From NCBI GenBank assembly GCA_000719105.1, contig JODX01000003.1:62001-126000 (forward strand): a stretch of DNA of 64,000 nt. The letters are read 5' to 3'. Position numbers and translations under genes: made by a program. Position 1 is the stretch's first letter, and the number at the start of each line of letters is the position of its first letter. The notes under the pieces were generated by a model that did not search any database, was not told the origin of the DNA, and saw only the letters and a list, made by a program, of their open reading frames with translations. This DNA comes from Streptomyces sclerotialus. Lineage in GTDB: Bacteria; Actinomycetota; Actinomycetes; Streptomycetales; Streptomycetaceae. This document shows, in pieces, positions 8,971 through 17,262 of the stretch.

Positions 8971-10188
8971 ATGCCCGAAGCCGTCATCGTCTCAGCCGCC
9001 CGCTCCCCCATCGGCCGCGCTTTCAAGGGCTCTCTGAAGGACCTGCGCCCCGACGACCTGACCGCCACGATCATCCAGGCCGCCCTGGCCAAGGTCCCGG
9101 AGCTGGACCCCGAGGACATCGACGACCTGATGCTCGGCTGCGGTCTGCCCGGCGGCGAACAGGGCCACAACCTGGGCCGCATCGTCGCCGTGCAGATGGG
9201 CATGGACCACCTGCCGGGCTGCACGGTCACCCGTTACTGCTCCTCGTCGCTGCAGACGTCCCGGATGGCCCTGCACGCCATCAAGGCGGGAGAGGGCGAC
9301 GTGTTCATCTCGGCGGGCGTCGAGATGGTCAGCCGCAGCCAGAACGGCACCTCCGACATGCCCGCCACGCGCAACCCGCTCTTCGCCGACGCCGAGGCCC
9401 GCACCGCCGCCGTGGCCGAGACCGAGGGTGCCGACTGGCACGACCCGCGCGAGGACGGCCTGCTGCCCGACCCGTACATCGCGATGGGCCAGACCGCGGA
9501 GAACCTCGCCCGTCTCAAGGGCGTGACCCGCGAGGAGATGGACGAGTTCGGCGTCCGCTCGCAGAACCTCGCCGAGGAGGCCATCAAGAAGGGCTTCTGG
9601 GAGCGGGAGATCACCCCGGTCACGCTGCCCGACGGCACGGTCGTCAGCAAGGACGACGGCCCGCGCCCCGGTGTGACGATGGAGGGCGTCGCCGGTCTGC
9701 GGCCCGTCTTCCGTCCCGACGGCCGCGTCACCGCCGGCAACTGCTGCCCGCTGAACGACGGCGCCGCCGCCCTCGTGATCATGTCCGACACCAAGGCACG
9801 CGAGCTCGGCCTCACGCCGCTCGCCCGCATCGTCTCGACCGGCGTCTCGGGCCTGTCCCCCGAGATCATGGGTTACGGCCCGGTCGAGGCCAGCAAGCAG
9901 GCGCTGAAGCGGGCCGGGCTGACCATCGGCGACATCGACCTGGTCGAGATCAACGAGGCGTTCGCCGCGCAGGTGATCCCCTCCTACCGCGACCTGGGCA
10001 TCCCGCTGGAGAAGCTGAACGTCAACGGTGGCGCCATCGCCGTCGGCCACCCCTTCGGCATGACCGGCGCCCGCATCACCGGCACGCTGATCAACTCGCT
10101 GCAGTTCCACGACAAGCAGTTCGGCCTGGAGACCATGTGCGTCGGTGGCGGCCAGGGCATGGCGATGGTCATCGAGCGGCTCAGCTGA
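8971..10188 (+). CDS. Acetyl-CoA C-acyltransferase (thiolase)
   Basis: A 405-residue thiolase that joins or cleaves acyl-CoA and acetyl-CoA in fatty acid beta-oxidation or related pathways. The nucleophilic Cys sits in VTRYCSSSLQTS, the acid/base motifs are NEAFAAQ and GGAIAVGHPFGMTGARI, and the second catalytic Cys is in MCVGGGQG. The length fits degradative thiolases. ATG 8971 begins the conserved start PEAVIVSAARSPIG. A hairpin with a T tract follows. No beta-oxidation multienzyme gene lies beside it. Confidence 0.93.
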   Translation: MPEAVIVSAARSPIGRAFKGSLKDLRPDDLTATIIQAALAKVPELDPEDIDDLMLGCGLPGGEQGHNLGRIVAVQMGMDHLPGCTVTRYCSSSLQTSRMALHAIKAGEGDVFISAGVEMVSRSQNGTSDMPATRNPLFADAEARTAAVAETEGADWHDPREDGLLPDPYIAMGQTAENLARLKGVTREEMDEFGVRSQNLAEEAIKKGFWEREITPVTLPDGTVVSKDDGPRPGVTMEGVAGLRPVFRPDGRVTAGNCCPLNDGAAALVIMSDTKARELGLTPLARIVSTGVSGLSPEIMGYGPVEASKQALKRAGLTIGDIDLVEINEAFAAQVIPSYRDLGIPLEKLNVNGGAIAVGHPFGMTGARITGTLINSLQFHDKQFGLETMCVGGGQGMAMVIERLS

Positions 10189-10237
10189 GCCTGCCGGTGC
10201 CCCTCCGTCACACCCGCTGAACCGGCCGTGACGCTTT

Positions 10238-10272
10238 GGCCCGGGACCCTGGAACCACCGGGGTTCCGGGCC
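10238..10272 (+). terminator. Terminator of the thiolase gene
   Basis: A 13-bp stem, GGCCCGGGACCCT / GGGGTTCCGGGCC, with GU pairs and a short loop, is followed by TTTT at 10274-10277. This is a classical intrinsic terminator 50 bp after the stop. Confidence 0.8.
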
Positions 10273-10471
10273 GTTTTGTGATCCAATCTCCCCCAGGATG
10301 TGACCTACCTCCCCCGGAAGAGGGAGATACGCAGGTCAGAGCCATTTCGCCACGAAACGCCGCACCCGAAGCCCTGTCCGTTTCGTGACTTTCCGCACTG
10401 ACAGCTGGTTAGTCCACCCTTCAAGCTGATGTAGGAAGTCGGGGGGTCGACTTTGAACCGGGAGTACGCCA

Positions 10472-11263
10472 GTGAGCGCCATGCCGATTGCTCTGCTGCT
10501 CACCACGACCGCCACGGCGGCCGTGGGCGTCGCCGTCCTGCGCACGCTGCGCACACTGCGCCGGCAGATCACGGCCCTGCACGCCGAACTCGCCGAGAGC
10601 CGGGCCGCGGTGGCGCGTGCCGCCGTGCCCGCCGCCCGTCCGGCCGCCGACATGGACGCGATACGGGCCGCGGTCGCCGAGGCGCTCGCCGAGGAACGCG
10701 AGCGGGAGCTGGCGGAGGCACGGGCGTTCTGGGCCGCCCAGGAGGCGCGTGACGCCTCCGACGCGCCCTCCCTGCTGGGCCTGCCCGACAGCGAGCTTTA
10801 TCTGCCGCGCCAGTCGGACTTCTCGGGCCTGGACCACCTGGAGCCGGTGACCGAGCCGGGCCTCGAGGGCGACGAGTCGGCCGGGGACTCCCCCGAGCTC
10901 GCCGCGGCCCGCCGCCGGCACCCCTCCCACCCCGACTTCGTGCCGGTGCAGTCCCCGGTCGTGAGCGATCACGAGCGCACGGTGGCCTGCCTCGAGGAGC
11001 TCGCCCGGTCCGGCACCGAGCTGGCGGACGTCCGCCCCGGCCCGCTGGGCACCCTGGACGTGTACGTGTTCGCCGACGGCACGACCCTGTGCATGACCCC
11101 GGGCCACCGGGAGACCGCCGAGCGCCTGGCCGCTGCCCTGCGCGCCGGCCGGACCCCGGTCCTGCTCGGCGGTTCGGGCGTGTCGGGCGCGTACACGCTG
11201 ACGTTCCACTGCGGCGAGGAGAACGTCTACATCCTGGCGGACCGGGTCATCGCGTCACTGTGA
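10472..11263 (+). CDS. Conserved protein with N-terminal membrane helix
   Basis: A 263-residue protein with a hydrophobic N-terminus (about residues 4-22), then a charged coiled segment rich in Glu/Ala/Arg to about residue 95. The C-terminal globular part (about 150-263) contains LDVYVFADGTTLCMTPGH and VYILADRVIAS. I recognise no named family. GTG 10472 is preceded by GGGAG at ideal spacing; ATG 10481 is an alternative. The gene follows the thiolase but is separated from it by a terminator. Confidence 0.62.
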   Translation: MSAMPIALLLTTTATAAVGVAVLRTLRTLRRQITALHAELAESRAAVARAAVPAARPAADMDAIRAAVAEALAEERERELAEARAFWAAQEARDASDAPSLLGLPDSELYLPRQSDFSGLDHLEPVTEPGLEGDESAGDSPELAAARRRHPSHPDFVPVQSPVVSDHERTVACLEELARSGTELADVRPGPLGTLDVYVFADGTTLCMTPGHRETAERLAAALRAGRTPVLLGGSGVSGAYTLTFHCGEENVYILADRVIASL

Positions 11264-11330
11264 TCCGGACACGTGGCCCGGGCACGTGATCCGGGCGCCC
11301 GGGCGCGTGTCCCGGGCACGATAACGACGG

Positions 11331-11364
11331 GAAGCGCGCCGGCGGTCATACCCCGGCGCGCTTC
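11331..11364. terminator. Terminator hairpin between convergent genes
   Basis: GAAGCGCGCCGG (11331-11342) pairs perfectly with CCGGCGCGCTTC (11353-11364), overlapping the last codons of the minus-strand gene. The preceding bases 11264-11325 are a run of degenerate CCCGGGCACGTG-like repeats. Confidence 0.6.
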
Positions 11365-11657
11365 TGCGCCTCCTCCACCAGTGCGACCGCCGCCTCGAGA
11401 TCGCCCTCGTCCGCCAGCGCGAGCGCGAGATCGTGCCCGGCGACGGTGATCTGGTCGGCGGCGGCGAACATGCCCGCGTCGGGCATTTCCCGCAGTTCCG
11501 TGCCCGGCTCCTCCAGCAGCTGGGCACGCCGTGCCAACTCCCTGGCCAGGCCCAACGCCTCGGCCGCCGCGTTCCGTTGCAGCCTGCTCTGCGGGGCGGC
11601 TCTGAGCCGGTCGGCGAAGTGGTCCACGGCTCGGGTCAGCGGCGTCGTATCAAGCAC
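11346..11657 (-). CDS. Small conserved protein of unknown function
   Basis: A 103-residue, all-helical, Ala/Leu/Glu-rich soluble protein with no transmembrane segment (LTRAVDHFADRLRAAPQSRL at the N-terminus). I recognise no catalytic motif or named family. Codon use matches neighbouring genes. It is divergent from the DUF4287 gene and convergent with the preceding gene. Confidence 0.6.
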   Translation of the reverse strand: MLDTTPLTRAVDHFADRLRAAPQSRLQRNAAAEALGLARELARRAQLLEEPGTELREMPDAGMFAAADQITVAGHDLALALADEGDLEAAVALVEEAQKRAGV

Positions 11658-11758
11658 CCCGCGAGATTACGCGGCACCACGGGACTGTTGCCAACGCGCC
11701 TCCACTCAGGCACGGTGACGTGAAGGACCGGCTAACATCCCAGCGTCCGGAGGCGCCG

Positions 11759-11989
11759 ATGTCCCAAGTCTTCTCCGAAGAGACCCACCGCAACCTGCTC
11801 GCCCGCATTCCGCACTGCACCGGTCGTGAAGTCTCCGACTGGCTGCGCACCGTCGACGAAGGCCCGGCTCTCTTCCGCTTCGAGGAGAAGGTCAGCTGGC
11901 TCCGGCACGAGCACAACCTGGCGTACGGCCACGCCAAGGCGATCATTCACGAGTACGACCTCAGGAGGGCCGCGCGCAAACTGCTCTGA
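11759..11989 (+). CDS. DUF4287-family small protein
   Basis: A 76-residue protein with the DUF4287 pattern. A short N-terminal helix is followed by GREVSDWLRTVDE and then by WLRHEHNLAYGHAKAIIHEYDL, where the Trp-Leu and GHAxAIIHE residues are the family signature. The function is unknown. ATG 11759 is preceded by GGAGG at 11746-11750. A perfect hairpin terminator follows 35 bp downstream. Confidence 0.72.
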   Translation: MSQVFSEETHRNLLARIPHCTGREVSDWLRTVDEGPALFRFEEKVSWLRHEHNLAYGHAKAIIHEYDLRRAARKLL

Positions 11990-12024
11990 GCGCGCTCCTC
12001 CGGCACTCCGATCGGTCGAACAGG

Positions 12025-12060
12025 GAAGGGCCCCGGGAGCACAGGCTCCCGGGGCCCTTC
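12025..12060. terminator. Bidirectional terminator
   Basis: A 16-bp perfect stem, GAAGGGCCCCGGGAGC / GCTCCCGGGGCCCTTC, with an ACAG loop lies between the convergent DUF4287 and Bax-inhibitor genes. Confidence 0.85.
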
Positions 12061-12100
12061 CTGTCACCGCCGCGTTGCGGTGTCCGTCTCAGGGACGCGC

Positions 12101-13018
12101 CTAGTCGTTACTGCTGAAGATCGCGACCAGCCGCAGCATCTCGACGTAGATCCAGACCAGGGTCATGGTCAGGCCGAAGGCGGCCAGCCAGGCCTCTTCC
12201 TTCGGGGCGCCGTAGGCGACACCGTCCTCGATCTGCTTGAAGTCGAGGGTCAGGAAGAAGGCACCGAGCAGGATCGCCAGGATGCCGACGATCGCGCCCA
12301 GCGGGCCCATGCTCCGCAGGCCGCCGTCCTCGGCGACACCGAAGACGACCAGCAGCAGGTTGACCGCCATGACCAGGACGAACGCCACGGCGATGGTCAG
12401 ACCGATGCGCGCGTACCGTGCGGTGACGCGGATCCAGCCCGCCTTGTAGACGAGCAGCGTGGCGCCGCTGACCGCCATCGTGCCGAGCACCGCCTGGAAC
12501 GGGGCACCCGACCACGCCGTGTTGAACATCTCGCTGATCACGCCGAGGAAGACACCCTCGAAGGCGGCGTACGCCAGGATCAGCGCGGGCGACGCCTTGC
12601 GCTTGAAGCTCTGGACCAGACCCAGGACCATCGCGATCAGCGCGGCGCCGATGGCCAGGCCGTAGCTGGTCGGCGCCACCGGCAGCAGCGCCCACGCCAG
12701 AACGGCGCCGACGACGACCGTGCCGAGCGTCATCGCCGAGCGCACGACGACGTCGTCCATCGTCATCCGGCCGGTGGAGACCGGGGCCTGCGGCGGAGCG
12801 CCGTACTGCTGGTCCTGCTGGGCGTAAGGGTTGGTCGCGTACGGGTTGCCGCCCTGCTGGGCGTACGGGTTGTCCTGCGCGTAAGGGTTGCCCTGCGCGT
12901 AGGGGTTGCCCTGCGTCCCTACAGCCGCTCCCCCGGCCTGCGGCGCGGTGTTGAAGCCCGCGTAGCCGTTGTCGCGGCTGAACCCCCGTCGCGAGAAGAC
13001 CGGGTTGCTGCTCCTCAT
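12101..13018 (-). CDS. Bax inhibitor-1/YccA family membrane protein
   Basis: A 305-residue protein. The first ~80 residues are a soluble, low-complexity tail with repeated NPYAQ units (about five copies between residues 38 and 68). Seven hydrophobic segments follow, as in the BI-1/YccA family, ending with GLTMTLVWIYVEMLRLVAIFSS. In bacteria this family is linked to ion leak and membrane-protease control; the role here is inferred only. GGAGGAG precedes ATG 13018. Downstream is a shared terminator. Confidence 0.85.
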   Translation of the reverse strand: MRSSNPVFSRRGFSRDNGYAGFNTAPQAGGAAVGTQGNPYAQGNPYAQDNPYAQQGGNPYATNPYAQQDQQYGAPPQAPVSTGRMTMDDVVVRSAMTLGTVVVGAVLAWALLPVAPTSYGLAIGAALIAMVLGLVQSFKRKASPALILAYAAFEGVFLGVISEMFNTAWSGAPFQAVLGTMAVSGATLLVYKAGWIRVTARYARIGLTIAVAFVLVMAVNLLLVVFGVAEDGGLRSMGPLGAIVGILAILLGAFFLTLDFKQIEDGVAYGAPKEEAWLAAFGLTMTLVWIYVEMLRLVAIFSSND

Positions 13019-13346
13019 TTCACTCCTCCACGGCCACCCTGCGTGGCCTTGGCTCAAGAGTAATAGATAGGCAAAGGATTGACCCTAGTGCTTGAGTAGG
13101 ATCTTTCCCTCGTCGTGACGCTGAACACGCTACGCGTCTGCGTGATTCCCCACAGAGCTCTCGATCATCCATGACCGACCCGGTACCCGCTCGCTACCGT
13201 CCGGAGACACGGCGGGGGGAGGGGAACGAAGGCGAGGCGCGGAGGCGAGTGACGGATGCGACGGCCGTCACGAGAACGCGATAGGCGGGGGACCCGGTGC
13301 CGTACGTCAGGTCGAGTGCGCCGCTTGATCGGAGGCTGATCGGAGG
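13019..13346. other. Intergenic region between the BI-1 gene and bldA
   Basis: This 328-bp gap must carry the promoter of the Bax-inhibitor gene. CTCAAG and CTTGAG half-sites flank a relatively A/T-rich stretch around 13053-13096. I could not define -35/-10 boxes with confidence. Near bldA the short direct repeat GATCGGAGG occurs twice. I see no gene. Confidence 0.4.
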
Positions 13347-13429
13347 TGCCCGGAACCGGACTCGAACCGGTACGCCCGCGAGGGGCAGCGAGGTTTAAGC
13401 TCGCCGTGTCTGCATTCCACCATCCGGGC
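13347..13429 (-). tRNA. bldA: tRNA-Leu (anticodon UAA), bldA
   Basis: An 83-nt cloverleaf reads from 13429 down to 13347. The acceptor arm GCCCGGA pairs with TCCGGGC and the discriminator base is A. The anticodon stem GCGAG/CTCGC holds the loop CTTAAAC, giving anticodon TAA at 13395-13397, so it reads UUA. The T loop is GGTTCGAGTCC and a long class II variable arm is present. No CCA is encoded. In Streptomyces the only UUA-reading tRNA is bldA, which limits translation of TTA-containing developmental and antibiotic-regulator genes; the sequence closely fits my memory of the S. coelicolor gene. Confidence 0.97.
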
Positions 13430-13456
13430 AGGCCATGGGCTCCGCGTCGAGGTCCG

Positions 13457-13485
13457 AGCCTATCGGGACCCATCCCCCGAACAGC
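13457..13485 (-). promoter_or_regulatory. Candidate bldA promoter
   Basis: TAGGCT (complement of 13457-13462) is a good -10 hexamer placed so that transcription would start about 20 nt before the mature tRNA 5' end. The matching -35 (GCTGTT/CGCTGT near 13480-13486) is weak. The rest of the 13430-13803 gap holds the promoter region of the ABC cassette and no convincing gene. Confidence 0.4.
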
Positions 13486-13803
13486 GGAACAGCGGTCCGA
13501 TGTTGTCTTATTTTATTGACGTCTGAGGGTGCATCAGCACACGGGGCGAGCCATCCGCACTTGCCAACAGCGTTGCGCAGAGCCGCGCCGCACGTGCGCG
13601 GAATGACGGGATTTCACCGTCCGAACGAGCGGCCTCCACCGATCCCGCACTCAGGGGCGCCCGTCATCCCCAGGTATGACACGGCCCCGGTCCGTCAGAC
13701 CGCAGACGGCCCCCAGAACCGGAACAGCGACTGACTCCATGGCCCCGGGCGGCCCGGACGATGGAACACGTCCTCGAAGCCGTCCCGACAGGAGCACCCC
13801 CTC

Positions 13804-14574
13804 GTGACCACCACATCCCTCGCCGGCCGGGCCACCGCCGTGGCCGCCCGCGCCACGGACCTGTCCAAGGTCTACGGACAGGGCGAGACCCGGGTGACCG
13901 CCCTGGACCGGGTCAGTGTCGACTTCGGGCAGGCCGAGTTCACCGCGATCATGGGTCCGTCGGGCTCCGGCAAGTCCACGCTGATGCACTGCGTGGCCGG
14001 CCTGGACTCCTTCTCCTCCGGCTCCGTGCGCATCGGCGACACCGAGCTGGGCTCCCTGAAGGACAAGCAGCTCACCAAGCTCCGCCGGGACAAGATCGGC
14101 TTTATCTTCCAGGCGTTCAACCTGCTGCCCACCCTGACCGCCCTGGAGAACATCACGCTCCCCATGGACATAGCGGGCCGCAAGGCGGACCGGCAGTGGC
14201 TCGACACCGTGATCGGGATGGTCGGGCTGTCCGGCCGGCTCGGTCACCGTCCCTCCCAGCTCTCCGGGGGCCAGCAGCAGCGTGTCGCCGTGGCCCGCGC
14301 CCTCGCCTCCAAGCCGGAGATCATCTTCGGCGACGAGCCGACCGGCAACCTGGACTCCCGTTCCGGCGCCGAGGTCCTGGGCTTCCTGCGCAACTCCGTG
14401 CGCGAGCTCGGCCAGACCGTCGTCATGGTCACCCACGACCCGGTCGCCGCCGCGTACGCCGACCGTGTGGTCTTCCTCGCCGACGGCCGCATCGTCGACG
14501 AGCTGCGCGACCCCACGGCCGACTCGGTCCTCGACCGCATGAAGCGCTTCGACGCCAAGGGCCGCACCAGCTAG
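13804..14574 (+). CDS. ABC transporter ATP-binding protein (MacB/LolD type)
   Basis: A 256-residue ATPase with Walker A GPSGSGKST (about residues 51-59), the Q loop in FIFQAFNLLPTL, the signature LSGGQQQR, Walker B with IIFGDEPTGNLDSR and the switch His in VTHDP. The FNLLPTLTALENITLP region is typical of ATPases that drive FtsX-type permeases. GTG 13804 follows AGGAG. The permease gene begins 74 bp downstream and must be its partner. A close paralogue pair lies at 40594-43958. Confidence 0.93.
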   Translation: MTTTSLAGRATAVAARATDLSKVYGQGETRVTALDRVSVDFGQAEFTAIMGPSGSGKSTLMHCVAGLDSFSSGSVRIGDTELGSLKDKQLTKLRRDKIGFIFQAFNLLPTLTALENITLPMDIAGRKADRQWLDTVIGMVGLSGRLGHRPSQLSGGQQQRVAVARALASKPEIIFGDEPTGNLDSRSGAEVLGFLRNSVRELGQTVVMVTHDPVAAAYADRVVFLADGRIVDELRDPTADSVLDRMKRFDAKGRTS

Positions 14575-14648
14575 GGCACCACTCCGCGCGGGTAACCCCG
14601 GGCGCTCACCCACCCACTCGAACCGAACCCACCGGACTGAGAAACCCC

Positions 14649-17180
14649 ATGTTCCGTACCGCCCTGCGCAACGTGCTCGCGCACAAGGCCAGGCTGCTCA
14701 TGACCGTGCTCGCCGTCATGCTCGGCGTGGCGTTCGTGTCCGGCACCCTCGTCTTCACGAACACCATCTCGGAGGCCCAGCAGAAGAGCTCCGCCAAGGG
14801 CTTCGACCAGGTCGACGTCGCCGTCCTGCCGACGTGGGAGGAGGACCGGGGGGACACCCTGGGCAAGGAGAACGAGCTCACCCAGGACGTCCTCGAGCGG
14901 GCCGAGAGCACCGAGGGCGCCGCCTCCGCCATCGGCGTCGTCACCGGCTTCGCCGCCATCGCCGACCAGGACGGCGACCTGATCGGCGGCGGCTTCCAGT
15001 CGCAGGGCGGCAACTACTGGCGCACCGACGACCCCCGCTACCCGATCACCGAGGGCCGCGCGCCGAAGGGCGCCGACGAGATCGCCCTCGACGCGAAGAC
15101 CGCGGAGCGGGCCGGTTACGAGGTCGGCGACACCGTCCGCCTCTCCGTCGACGGCCCGGTGCTCACGCCCACCATCAGCGCGATCTTCACCACGGACGAC
15201 GGCAACGTCGCCGCGGGCGGCAGCCTCGCCCTGTTCGACACGGCCACCGCGCAGCGGCTGTTCGGCAAGACGGGGACGTACGACGAGATCGACGTGAAGG
15301 CGGAGGCGGGCGTCACCCAGACCGCCCTGAAGGCTTCGCTCGACAAGACCCTGCCGAAGGACGCCACCGAGACGACGACCGGCCGGGAGCTCGCCGACGA
15401 CCAGGCGGAGATGATCGCCTCGTCCATGAGCGCCATGAAGCAGGCCCTGCTGGTCTTCGCCGGCATCGCGCTCTTCGTCGGCACGTTCATCATCGCCAAC
15501 ACCTTCACCATGCTGGTCGCCCAGCGCACCAAGGAGCTGGCGCTGCTGCGCGCCGTCGGCGCCTCCCGCCGCCAGGTCACCCGGTCCGTGCTGATCGAGG
15601 CGCTCGTCGTCGGCACGGTCGCCGCGGTCACCGGTCTCGTCGCCGGTATCGGCATCGGCGCCGGGCTGCGCTCCCTCATGGGCTCGCTCGGCCAGACCAT
15701 GCCCGACGGCCCGCTCGTCGTCACCCCGGGCACCGTCGGGGCCGCGCTCGTCGTCGGCGTCCTCGTCACCATGCTGGCCGCGTGGCTGCCCGGCCGCCGC
15801 GCCGCGAAGATCCCGCCGGTGGCCGCGATGAGCAGCGTGCACGCCACCGCCACCACCAGGTCGCTGGTGCTGCGCAACACGATCGGCTCGCTGTTCACGG
15901 CGGCGGGTGTCGCGGTCGTGCTGGCCGCGACGACGATGGACGACACCTCGAGCGCCCAGGCGCCCATGGGGCTCGGCGCGGTCCTGATCGTCATCGGTGT
16001 CTTCGTGCTCACCCCGCTGCTGTCCCGCCCGCTGATCGCCGCCGCGGCACCGGTGCTGCGCGTCTTCGGCATCTCCGGCAAGCTGGCCCGCCAGAACGCG
16101 GTCCGCAATCCGCGCCGTACGGCGGCCACGGCCTCCGCCCTGATGATCGGCCTCACCCTCATCACGGGGATGACGGTGATGGCGAGCGGTCTGCAGTCGG
16201 CCATCGACAAGATGGCGGCGTCCTCGATCAAGGCCGACTACGTGGTGTCGATGGCGAACGGGAACGGTCTCTCCCCGGACGTCGAGAAGAAGCTCGCCGC
16301 CGCCGGGGGCGTCACCGAGACGAGCCCCCTGCGCAACGCGCCCGTCCGCCTCGACGGCGACACCGAGTACCTGACGGGCGTCACCGGCTCCGCGCTCGGG
16401 AAGCTGACCGATCTCCCGGTCGAGGACGGCGCGTTCGAGGTCGGCGGCGGCCGGGTCGTCGTCGACGACACCACCGCGAAGTCGCACGGCTGGAGGGCCG
16501 GCTCGGACTTCACCGTCGCCTACGAGGACGGCGAGAAGCAGGAGCTGACGGTCGCCGGGATCTACCAGGGCAACGACATGTTCAGCGGGATCATGCTCGA
16601 CCTCGGGACGCTCGCCCCGCACCAGAGCGACCCGGCCGACATGGTGGTGATGGTGAAGACGTCCGCCGGGGCGTCCGACGCGGCGAAGGACGGCCTGGAG
16701 AAGGCCCTCGGCGACAACCCGGCCATCAAGGTCCAGGACAAGCAGGACCTCTCCGACGAGATCGCCCAGATGTTCACCATGATGCTGAACATGCTGTACG
16801 GCCTGCTGGCCATGGCGGTGATCGTGGCGGTCCTCGGCGTCGTCAACACCCTGGCCATGTCGGTGTTCGAGCGCCAGCAGGAGATCGGCATGCTCCGGGC
16901 CATCGGCCTGGACCGCGTAGGCATCAAGCGGATGGTCCGCCTGGAGTCCCTGGTCATCTCCCTCTTCGGCGCGGTCCTCGGCATCGGTCTGGGCGTGTTC
17001 TTCGGCTGGGCCGCGGGCGAACTGCTGGGCACGAAGATGGCGACGTACGAACTGGTGCTGCCGTGGGACCGGATCGGGGTCTTCCTGCTGCTGGCCGCGG
17101 CGGTCGGCGTGCTGGCGGCCCTGTGGCCGGCGCGGCGCGCGGCCCGGCTGAACATGCTGGCCGCCATCAAGTCGGAGTAG
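14649..17180 (+). CDS. FtsX/MacB-type ABC transporter permease
   Basis: An 843-residue permease with a duplicated FtsX layout. An N-terminal helix (LLMTVLAVMLGVAFVSGTLVF, partial) leads to an extracytoplasmic MacB-like domain, then helices with a TFTMLVAQRTKELALLRAVGAS cytoplasmic coupling segment. A second extracytoplasmic domain and a second FtsX block (LAMSVFERQQEIGMLRAIGL) follow. Such exporters move lipids, peptides or drugs or transmit mechanical force; the substrate is unknown. ATG 14649 lies 74 bp after the ATPase stop. Confidence 0.9.
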   Translation: MFRTALRNVLAHKARLLMTVLAVMLGVAFVSGTLVFTNTISEAQQKSSAKGFDQVDVAVLPTWEEDRGDTLGKENELTQDVLERAESTEGAASAIGVVTGFAAIADQDGDLIGGGFQSQGGNYWRTDDPRYPITEGRAPKGADEIALDAKTAERAGYEVGDTVRLSVDGPVLTPTISAIFTTDDGNVAAGGSLALFDTATAQRLFGKTGTYDEIDVKAEAGVTQTALKASLDKTLPKDATETTTGRELADDQAEMIASSMSAMKQALLVFAGIALFVGTFIIANTFTMLVAQRTKELALLRAVGASRRQVTRSVLIEALVVGTVAAVTGLVAGIGIGAGLRSLMGSLGQTMPDGPLVVTPGTVGAALVVGVLVTMLAAWLPGRRAAKIPPVAAMSSVHATATTRSLVLRNTIGSLFTAAGVAVVLAATTMDDTSSAQAPMGLGAVLIVIGVFVLTPLLSRPLIAAAAPVLRVFGISGKLARQNAVRNPRRTAATASALMIGLTLITGMTVMASGLQSAIDKMAASSIKADYVVSMANGNGLSPDVEKKLAAAGGVTETSPLRNAPVRLDGDTEYLTGVTGSALGKLTDLPVEDGAFEVGGGRVVVDDTTAKSHGWRAGSDFTVAYEDGEKQELTVAGIYQGNDMFSGIMLDLGTLAPHQSDPADMVVMVKTSAGASDAAKDGLEKALGDNPAIKVQDKQDLSDEIAQMFTMMLNMLYGLLAMAVIVAVLGVVNTLAMSVFERQQEIGMLRAIGLDRVGIKRMVRLESLVISLFGAVLGIGLGVFFGWAAGELLGTKMATYELVLPWDRIGVFLLLAAAVGVLAALWPARRAARLNMLAAIKSE

Positions 17181-17206
17181 CGCCGATCGTGCTTCGCACA
17201 TGAGGC

Positions 17207-17235
17207 GGGCCCCGTTCCGGTGCGGAACGGGGCCC
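17207..17235. terminator. Bidirectional terminator
   Basis: GGGCCCCGTTCCG pairs with CGGAACGGGGCCC across a GTG loop (13-bp perfect stem) between the ABC permease and the convergent cyclopropane synthase gene. Confidence 0.85.
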
Positions 17236-17262
17236 CTCGCCGTACGCGGGGTGCGGTCGCCG

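Noticed and set aside
13435..13734. A 99-codon open frame between bldA and the ABC ATPase gene
   Set aside because: It has no RBS and no actinobacterial third-position bias, and it overlaps the likely bldA promoter. It looks non-coding.
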